From contig JACRQG010000028.1 in NCBI GenBank assembly GCA_016222805.1, positions 62,001 to 126,000 on the forward strand: a DNA stretch of 64,000 bases. The letters run 5' to 3'. The DNA comes from Verrucomicrobiota bacterium. Its GTDB lineage: Bacteria; Verrucomicrobiota; Verrucomicrobiia; Opitutales; Opitutaceae. The notes under the pieces were generated by a model that was not told the DNA's origin, ran no database searches, and worked only from the letters and a program-made list of their open reading frames with translations. The position numbers and the translations under genes were made by a program. Shown here one piece after another: positions 58,532-64,000 of this stretch (position 1 is its first letter; each line of letters starts with the position of its first letter).

Positions 58532-61500
58532 ATGAAACTACGCTCCATGTTGAATCGGACGCTGGGCGGCCTCCTAACGATTAGCGTTTTGCTGGCCACG
58601 AGTCTGTTTGGACAGGGTATCACGACTTCCGCAGTCAGCGGTGTCGTCACGGACAAAGGGGGGAAGCCCCTGGGAGGAGCCTCGGTGACCATTGTGCACG
58701 AGCCCTCGGGCACGAAGGCGACGACGGTCACGCGCGCCAACGGCCAGTACAACGTCACTGGTCTGCGGGTGGGCGGACCGTACACCGTGTCCGTGAGCTC
58801 TCAGGGGATGCAGGCCGAGCCCCGCCGGGACGTGATGCTGGAGCTGGGGCAGGGGATGGAGATCGACTTCGTGCTCTCGACGGAGGTGGTGCAGATGCAG
58901 GCCTTCACGGTGCAGGGCACGCGTGACACGACATTTGATTCGAATCGCATGAGCGCGGGCTCGGCGTTTTCCGACGCGGTCATGCAGTCCATCGCGTCGA
59001 TGCGGGCGGACGTGCAGGACATCGCGCGGCTCGATTCGCGGCTCACGCTCACCTCGCTCGACCAGGGTGGCCAGTTGAGCGCGCAGGGTCAGAATTTCCG
59101 CTTCAACTCGTTCCTGATCGACGGCGTCGAGGCAAACGATCCGTTCGGCCTCAACAGCAACGGCGTCTCCTCGCTGCGCGGGCCGATTCCTCTCGAGGCG
59201 CTCCAGGCCGTCAACATCGAGCTCAATCCCTACGACGTACGCCGAGCCGGCTTCACCGGGGCTCTGATCAACGCCGTCACCAAGAGTGGCAGTAACCGCT
59301 TCGAGGGATCGGCCCAGTACGAGTACACCGGCAAGGACTGGCGGGCCAAGAATCCCCGCACCGGTGCCAAGGAGAATTTCGAGGAGAACCGCTACACGTA
59401 TACGTTCAGTGGTCCGATTCTGAAGGACCGCCTGTTCTTTGCCCTCAGTTACGATGATTTCCAACGCGACTCGTCGGCCCCCGTGGCGGGTTTTGTCTTC
59501 ACGCCGGCATCGCTCGCTCTCATCGACCAGGTGATCGCCCGGGCCAAGGCGCTCGGCTATGATCCCGGCACCTTTGCTGGCGCCAACAACGTCTCCACGC
59601 AGAAGACGCACCTCGGCAAGCTTGACTGGAACATCTCCCAGTCCCACCGGGTGACGCTCACCTACCGCAAGAACGAGGGTGTCACCCCGGTGTTTGCCGG
59701 CGTGACCAGCACCACCGGTTCGTCGCTCAGCAACATGTGGTACGACCAGTACCGCACGACCGAGAACTACACCGCGCAGGCCTTCAGCCAGTGGACTTCC
59801 GACTTCCGCACGGAAGTCTCGTACAGCATCACCGACTACGACGGCTCGCCCGTCAATCGCGGCAAGCCCTTCCCGGCCGTCGGCATCGGCGGTCTCGCCG
59901 GCACCAACACCTCGACCGGCCTGACGTCCACGAACGGTTTCCTGAACTTCGGCACCGAATTCTCCCGGCAGCTCAACCAGCTCACCACCCGTGAGCGGCT
60001 CTACAAGATTTCGGGCGAGTATTCGCTGGGCAACCATGTGTTCGCTGCCGGCTTCGAACTCAACTCGACCAAGTACAACAACCAGTTCCTGCAGGCGTAC
60101 TATGGCAGCTATACGTTCAACAACAGCGGTACGGCCGGCACGCCGGCGTTTCGTACCGGCGTGGAGAATTGGCTCGCCGGGCTCCCGACCGCCTACACCG
60201 ATGCCCAGCCGCTCGCCGGCTACACCATCGCCGATGTGCTCGCCCGCTGGACGGCCGACAACTACGCGTACTTCCTCCAGGACACCTGGAAGCCCACCAG
60301 CCGCCTGACCGTCGTGGGCGGCGTGCGCCTCGACTACCCGACCGCCGACAAGAAGCCGCCCTTCAGCCCGACCTTCCTCGCGGCGTTCGGCCTGCGCAAC
60401 GACGAGACCAACGACGGAAACTACACCGTCGCCCCGCGCGTCGGTTTCAATTACAAGCTTCCCACCAACCGCAAGACCGAGTTGCGCGGTGGCGTCGGCC
60501 TGTTCCAGGGACGTAATCCGGCGGTGTGGCTGGCCAACGCCTACCAGAATGCCGGCACGGCCGCCAGCATCACGGTCAACACCAACGGCCTCAACCAGCC
60601 CGTGGTGCAGTTCCAGCCCGATGTGACCAAGCAGCCGATTCCGGCCGGCACGCCGCCGGCGCCGACGGTGAACATCACCGCCCCCGGGTTCCAGCAACCG
60701 TCGTCCTGGAAGGGCAATCTCGCCCTCGATCACCAGTTGCCGCTCCTCGGCCTGATTGCCACCGTCGAGATGACAGCCACCAAGGTCCACAAGGGGCTCT
60801 ACATCGACTTCCTGAACTACCAGACGGCGACGACCGGCCCGACCACGATGCCCGACGGCCGGATCCGCTATGCCGGCGGCATCACGCCCGGCTACCAGAC
60901 TGCCGCCTCGCCGACCTTTCTCACCGCACCGTATGATCCGGCGCGCACGACCTTCGCGCAGACCAGCACCGCCGGCCGCCGCCGCGTCAACACCGGTGGT
61001 CCGACGGGTGGCGGCTTCGCCGACGTCTACCGGCTGAACAACACGGGCAAGGGCGGTTCGAGCGACTTCACGCTCGCGCTCAACCGGCCGCTGCGCAACC
61101 AGTGGTCGGCGGGTGTCTCTTGGACCCGTGGCAGCGCCAAGGAGGTGAGCCCGATGACCTCGTCGACCGCCGGTTCGCTCTATACCACGCGCGCCGTCTA
61201 CAACCCGAACGAGGAAGTCGCCGGCATCTCCAACACGCAGACCCGTGACAAGCTCGTCGCCCGTTACACCCGGGTATTCGACTTCTTCAAGCGGGATAAC
61301 ATGAAGACGACCCTCTCGATCGTCTATGAAGGTCGCACTGGCCGCACCTACAGCTGGGTGTTCGCCGGCGACGCCAACGGCGACGGGGTCGCGGGCAGCA
61401 ACGACCTCTTCTACATGCCGAGCGGTCCGAGCGACCCCAAGGTGCGCTGGCTGAGCGCGACCGAGCGCGACGCGTTCTTTGCGTTTGCGCAGGCCAACGG

Positions 61501-61861
61501 CCTCAACAAGTACGCCGGCACCGTGGTCCCGCGCAACAGCGAGAACTCGCCGTGGAACCAGACGGTCGACTTCACGATCACGCAGCAGATCCCGATCTTC
61601 AAGCGCGTGCGCGCCGAGGCCTACTTCCAGATGTACAACCTCTTCAACCTGCTCAACGACAGTTGGGGCATCGTCGAGGAAGTGCCGTTCACCTACAAGC
61701 GGCGGGTCGCCGGCGCCGGCTACGATCCCACCGGCAACGGCGGCCAGGGCCAGTACGTCTACGTCTTCAACGGCAACACCCTCGACGGTGTGCCCGTGGT
61801 CGCGGACGACACCCAGACCTCGCGCTGGCAGGCGAAGCTCGGCATCCGCGTGAAATTCTAA
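58532..61861 (+). CDS. Oar-like TonB-dependent receptor with carboxypeptidase-regulatory-like domain
   Basis: 1109 residues from the ATG at 58532 (MKLRSMLNRTLGGLLTISVL), preferred over 58487 because it gives a normal signal peptide. N-terminal carboxypeptidase-regulatory-like domain (SAVSGVVTDKGGKPLGGASV, ANGQYNVTGLRVGGPYTVSV), then plug-like (NFRFNSFLIDGVEANDPFGL, ALQAVNIELNPYDVRRAGFT) and a large barrel ending KLGIRVKF. The plan matches Oar-type outer-membrane proteins of Myxococcus and related PVC/Bacteroidetes proteins, which take part in adhesion, development or transport of unknown ligands. Followed by a strong intrinsic terminator. Confidence 0.85.
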   Translation: MKLRSMLNRTLGGLLTISVLLATSLFGQGITTSAVSGVVTDKGGKPLGGASVTIVHEPSGTKATTVTRANGQYNVTGLRVGGPYTVSVSSQGMQAEPRRDVMLELGQGMEIDFVLSTEVVQMQAFTVQGTRDTTFDSNRMSAGSAFSDAVMQSIASMRADVQDIARLDSRLTLTSLDQGGQLSAQGQNFRFNSFLIDGVEANDPFGLNSNGVSSLRGPIPLEALQAVNIELNPYDVRRAGFTGALINAVTKSGSNRFEGSAQYEYTGKDWRAKNPRTGAKENFEENRYTYTFSGPILKDRLFFALSYDDFQRDSSAPVAGFVFTPASLALIDQVIARAKALGYDPGTFAGANNVSTQKTHLGKLDWNISQSHRVTLTYRKNEGVTPVFAGVTSTTGSSLSNMWYDQYRTTENYTAQAFSQWTSDFRTEVSYSITDYDGSPVNRGKPFPAVGIGGLAGTNTSTGLTSTNGFLNFGTEFSRQLNQLTTRERLYKISGEYSLGNHVFAAGFELNSTKYNNQFLQAYYGSYTFNNSGTAGTPAFRTGVENWLAGLPTAYTDAQPLAGYTIADVLARWTADNYAYFLQDTWKPTSRLTVVGGVRLDYPTADKKPPFSPTFLAAFGLRNDETNDGNYTVAPRVGFNYKLPTNRKTELRGGVGLFQGRNPAVWLANAYQNAGTAASITVNTNGLNQPVVQFQPDVTKQPIPAGTPPAPTVNITAPGFQQPSSWKGNLALDHQLPLLGLIATVEMTATKVHKGLYIDFLNYQTATTGPTTMPDGRIRYAGGITPGYQTAASPTFLTAPYDPARTTFAQTSTAGRRRVNTGGPTGGGFADVYRLNNTGKGGSSDFTLALNRPLRNQWSAGVSWTRGSAKEVSPMTSSTAGSLYTTRAVYNPNEEVAGISNTQTRDKLVARYTRVFDFFKRDNMKTTLSIVYEGRTGRTYSWVFAGDANGDGVAGSNDLFYMPSGPSDPKVRWLSATERDAFFAFAQANGLNKYAGTVVPRNSENSPWNQTVDFTITQQIPIFKRVRAEAYFQMYNLFNLLNDSWGIVEEVPFTYKRRVAGAGYDPTGNGGQGQYVYVFNGNTLDGVPVVADDTQTSRWQAKLGIRVKF

Positions 61862-61890
61862 ACCGCGTCTCGAGACGCGCCTGACTTCCG

Positions 61891-61922
61891 GCGGCTGCGC
61901 TTCTGGCGCAGCCGCTTTTTTT
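61891..61922 (+). terminator. Intrinsic terminator after the Oar-like gene
   Basis: Perfect 10-bp stem GCGGCTGCGC / GCGCAGCCGC with loop TTCTG, followed by seven T residues (61916-61922). It lies 30 bp past the stop. A small palindrome GCGTCTCGAGACGC sits between the stop and this stem. One of the few classical terminators in the window. Confidence 0.9.
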
Positions 61923-61981
61923 GTCGCGGCTCCGGCCCTCGACGTTGCTTGCTGGACGCGTTCCGCCTGCGTTGCCACGCG

Positions 61982-64000
61982 ATGTCCTCCCAGCCGTTGC
62001 CTTCGTCCCCGCCCCGCCGCCCCCCGTTGCCCGTGGCGGCGGTGGGGGCGCTGCTCGCGTTGCTGGCGGTGGCGGCCTACCACAACACCTTCGGCATTCC
62101 GTTCGTCTTCGACGACGTTCCGTCGATTGTGGAGAACCGGAGCATTCGCAGTCTCTGGCCGCTTTCGGCGGTGCTCTTTCCGGATCAGGCCGGTGGCATC
62201 ACCACGAGCGGGAGGCCGGTGGTCAACCTCAGCCTCGCGCTGAACCACGCGTGGGGCGGGGAGCGGGTGGCCGGCTACCACGCGGTCAATCTCGCCCTTC
62301 ATCTTGCGGCCGGTCTGTGTCTCTTCGGCTTGGTGCGCCGGACCCTGCTCTTGCCGCGGCTGGCTCCGCGCTGGGGGCGCGATGCCACGTGGCTGGCAGC
62401 CGGCGCCGCCGCGCTCTGGCTGCTGCATCCCCTGCAGACTGCCGCGGTGACCTACGTGGTGCAGCGGGCCGAGGTGATCGCCGGGTGCCTCTTTCTCCTG
62501 ACCCTGTATGCATCGCTGCGAGGTTCCGACCCGGCGACGGGCGGGCGCTGGAGGGCCCTGGCGGTCGGGGCCTGCCTTCTCGGGATGGCGAGCAAGGAGG
62601 TCATGGTCTCGGCGCCGCTGGTCGTGCTGCTGTTCGACCGGCTGTTCCTCAGCCCGTCGCTCGGGGCGGCGCTGCGCGGTCGTCCCGGCTTTTACGCCGG
62701 ACTGGCCGCCACGTGGCTGGTGCTCGTGGTGCTGGTGCTGGGCACCGGCGGGCGGGGCGGCACGGCGGGTTTTGGCAGTGGCGTGTCCCCGTGGGAGTAC
62801 GGGCTGACGCAGTGCCGGGCGGTCTTCATCTACCTGGCTCGGGTCGGCTGGCCGCACGGCCTGGTGTTTGACTACGGCTTGTCCCTGGATCGCCGCCTGG
62901 CGGAGGTGTGGCCCCAGGCGCTCGGCGTGGTGGGCCTGGTCGCCGCGGTGGGATGGGGGCTGCGGCGATGGTCGACCTGGGCGGTGGGTGGGGTGGTGCT
63001 GCTGGCCCTGCTCGCACCGACGACGAGTTTCATTCCGATTGCCACCCAGACGATGGCGGAGCACCGGCTGTACCTGCCGCTCGCCGTGGGAGCCGTGGCG
63101 GCGGTGGTGGGGCTGCACGCGCTGGTCGGACCGCGTCGGGCGGCGGGCGCGGTCGGTGCGGTCGCCCTCGCGCTTGGGCTCACCACGATCGCGCGCAACG
63201 AAGTCTACCGGACCGAGGTGTCGCTCTGGACCGATGCGGCGGCCCACCTCCCCGGCAACGCCCGGGCCCACAACAATCTCGGCCAGGCGCTCTTCCGGGC
63301 CGGCCGGGTGCCGGACGCGATCCGCAGCTACCGGCAGGCGCTGGCACTGCAGCCGAAATATCCGGAAAGCCACTACAACCTGGGCGTGGCCCTCGCCCAC
63401 CTGGGACAGACGGAACCCGCGATCGAGCATTACGAGACGGCACTGCGCCTGCAGCCGGACTATCCCGAGGCGATGAACAACCTGGCCAACACCCTCGGGC
63501 GCTCGGGGCGGACCAACGAGGCGCTGCGGCTCTACGAAGCCGCCCTGGCCCGCCGGCCGGACTTTGCGGAGGCGCACAACAACCTGGGCAACGCCCTCCT
63601 GCAGGCGGGCCGGCTGGACGAGGCCCGGGCCCGATTCGAACGGGCGCTGCAACTGCGCCCGGGCCACGCGGAGACCCTCTACAACCTCGGCAACGCGCTG
63701 GCGGCCGGGGGCGACATGACGGGCGCGCTGGCCCGATTTGAGGCGGCGCTGCGTGCCGACCCGCGTTATGCCGCGGCGCAGGTCAATGCCGGCAACGCGC
63801 TGCTGGAATTGCGCCGGCCACTGGAGGCGCTGGCCCGCTATGAGGCGGCGGTCGCGGCGGATCCTGGCCTGGCCGATGCGCATTTCAACCGCGGCTCGGT
63901 GCTCCTGGATCTGGGGAGGTGGAGCGAGGCGGTGCCGGCGTTTGAGGCGGTCCGCCGCCTTGCTCCGGGGAAGACCGCGGCCCTGCGGGCGTTGGCGTAT
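61982..64000 (+). CDS. TMTC-like integral membrane TPR protein (truncated by window edge)
   Basis: 673 residues up to the window edge, no stop seen. The N-terminal half has about 10 hydrophobic helices (LPVAAVGALLALLAVAAYHN, WLAAGAAALWLLHPLQTAAV, WAVGGVVLLALLAPTTSFIP) with the luminal-type VFDDVPSIVENRSIRSL loop and the MAEHRLYLPLAVGA motif. These match the GT-C/DUF1736-type membrane module of TMTC proteins, with Asp-Asp in FDDVPS. The second half (from about residue 430) is a chain of TPR repeats of 34 residues (ARAHNNLGQALFRAGRVPDA, PESHYNLGVALAHLGQTEPA, AEAHNNLGNALLQAGRLDEA), at least seven. In animals TMTCs are O-mannosyltransferases; bacterial relatives are unproven and may glycosylate or assemble exported proteins. 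The C-terminus lies outside the window. Confidence 0.75.
   Translation, partial: MSSQPLPSSPPRRPPLPVAAVGALLALLAVAAYHNTFGIPFVFDDVPSIVENRSIRSLWPLSAVLFPDQAGGITTSGRPVVNLSLALNHAWGGERVAGYHAVNLALHLAAGLCLFGLVRRTLLLPRLAPRWGRDATWLAAGAAALWLLHPLQTAAVTYVVQRAEVIAGCLFLLTLYASLRGSDPATGGRWRALAVGACLLGMASKEVMVSAPLVVLLFDRLFLSPSLGAALRGRPGFYAGLAATWLVLVVLVLGTGGRGGTAGFGSGVSPWEYGLTQCRAVFIYLARVGWPHGLVFDYGLSLDRRLAEVWPQALGVVGLVAAVGWGLRRWSTWAVGGVVLLALLAPTTSFIPIATQTMAEHRLYLPLAVGAVAAVVGLHALVGPRRAAGAVGAVALALGLTTIARNEVYRTEVSLWTDAAAHLPGNARAHNNLGQALFRAGRVPDAIRSYRQALALQPKYPESHYNLGVALAHLGQTEPAIEHYETALRLQPDYPEAMNNLANTLGRSGRTNEALRLYEAALARRPDFAEAHNNLGNALLQAGRLDEARARFERALQLRPGHAETLYNLGNALAAGGDMTGALARFEAALRADPRYAAAQVNAGNALLELRRPLEALARYEAAVAADPGLADAHFNRGSVLLDLGRWSEAVPAFEAVRRLAPGKTAALRALAY

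Noticed and set aside
58574..63883. 1769-codon open frame on the minus strand
   Set aside because: Opposite the Oar-like receptor and the TPR gene; it is a by-product of high GC and contains no recognisable domain, signal or ribosome site.

Overview
The window looks like chromosomal DNA of a high-GC member of the Verrucomicrobiota, most likely Opitutaceae or a close relative. This is inferred from the gene families, since no rRNA is present. Supporting signs are several TonB-dependent receptors with an N-terminal carboxypeptidase-regulatory-like domain, PVC-type propeller/haem and ThuA/SGNH/cupredoxin proteins, a DUF1080 protein, and a surface protein ending in a VPDSG-CTERM sorting tail. SecA and RecQ are standard core genes. 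No tRNA, rRNA, CRISPR array or prophage was recognised.

Layout. 1-9.5 kb: minus-strand cluster of three TonB-dependent receptors (one cut by the window edge) and a secreted six-hairpin-glycosidase-like protein, with 3-bp spacings that suggest one operon for uptake and breakdown of a glycan or glycoside. 9.7-13 kb: an alpha/beta hydrolase and an OmpR-type two-component system. 13-22.4 kb: housekeeping stretch with an HtrA protease, SecA, a divergent Nramp-like transporter, a DUF350 membrane protein and a DUF885 protein. 22.5-28.7 kb: cobalamin block with methionine synthase in two adjacent reading frames on the minus strand, divergent from a BtuB-like receptor that has a cobalamin-riboswitch-like leader. 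28.8-33 kb: a DUF2934 protein and a single-chain xanthine dehydrogenase. 33.1-34.4 kb: an intact IS4-family element with 15-bp inverted repeats and a 10-bp target duplication, inserted inside a REP-like repeat. 34.5-40.3 kb: PVC-type cytochrome-like dehydrogenase and another TonB receptor. 40.3-42.2 kb: a lower-GC patch carrying a VPDSG-CTERM protein behind a near-perfect sigma-54 promoter. 42.2-48.6 kb: DUF1080 protein and a very large ThuA/SGNH/propeller/HEAT/cupredoxin protein broken by a frameshift. 48.9-53.6 kb: a sugar-catabolism gene set (oxidoreductase, TIM-barrel isomerase, cupin/isomerase-like protein) next to a PAS-AraC regulator. 53.8-58.4 kb: RecQ, a membrane protein joining a cysteine-less thioredoxin fold to a degenerate Mrr-like domain, and a YcaQ-type protein. 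58.5-64 kb: an Oar-like TonB receptor and a TMTC-like TPR membrane protein that runs off the window.

The most pervasive non-genic feature is a family of REP-like palindromes (GTAG or GTGG head followed by a GGCGGGGCGACC hairpin) found at about a dozen sites. Most are intergenic, often as inverted pairs; one lies inside the xanthine dehydrogenase reading frame and one pair may lie inside the N-terminus of the glycosidase-like gene. The observations I would follow first are the sigma-54/VPDSG pairing, the thioredoxin-Mrr fusion, the two-part MetH beside a riboswitch-controlled BtuB, and the IS insertion into a REP.
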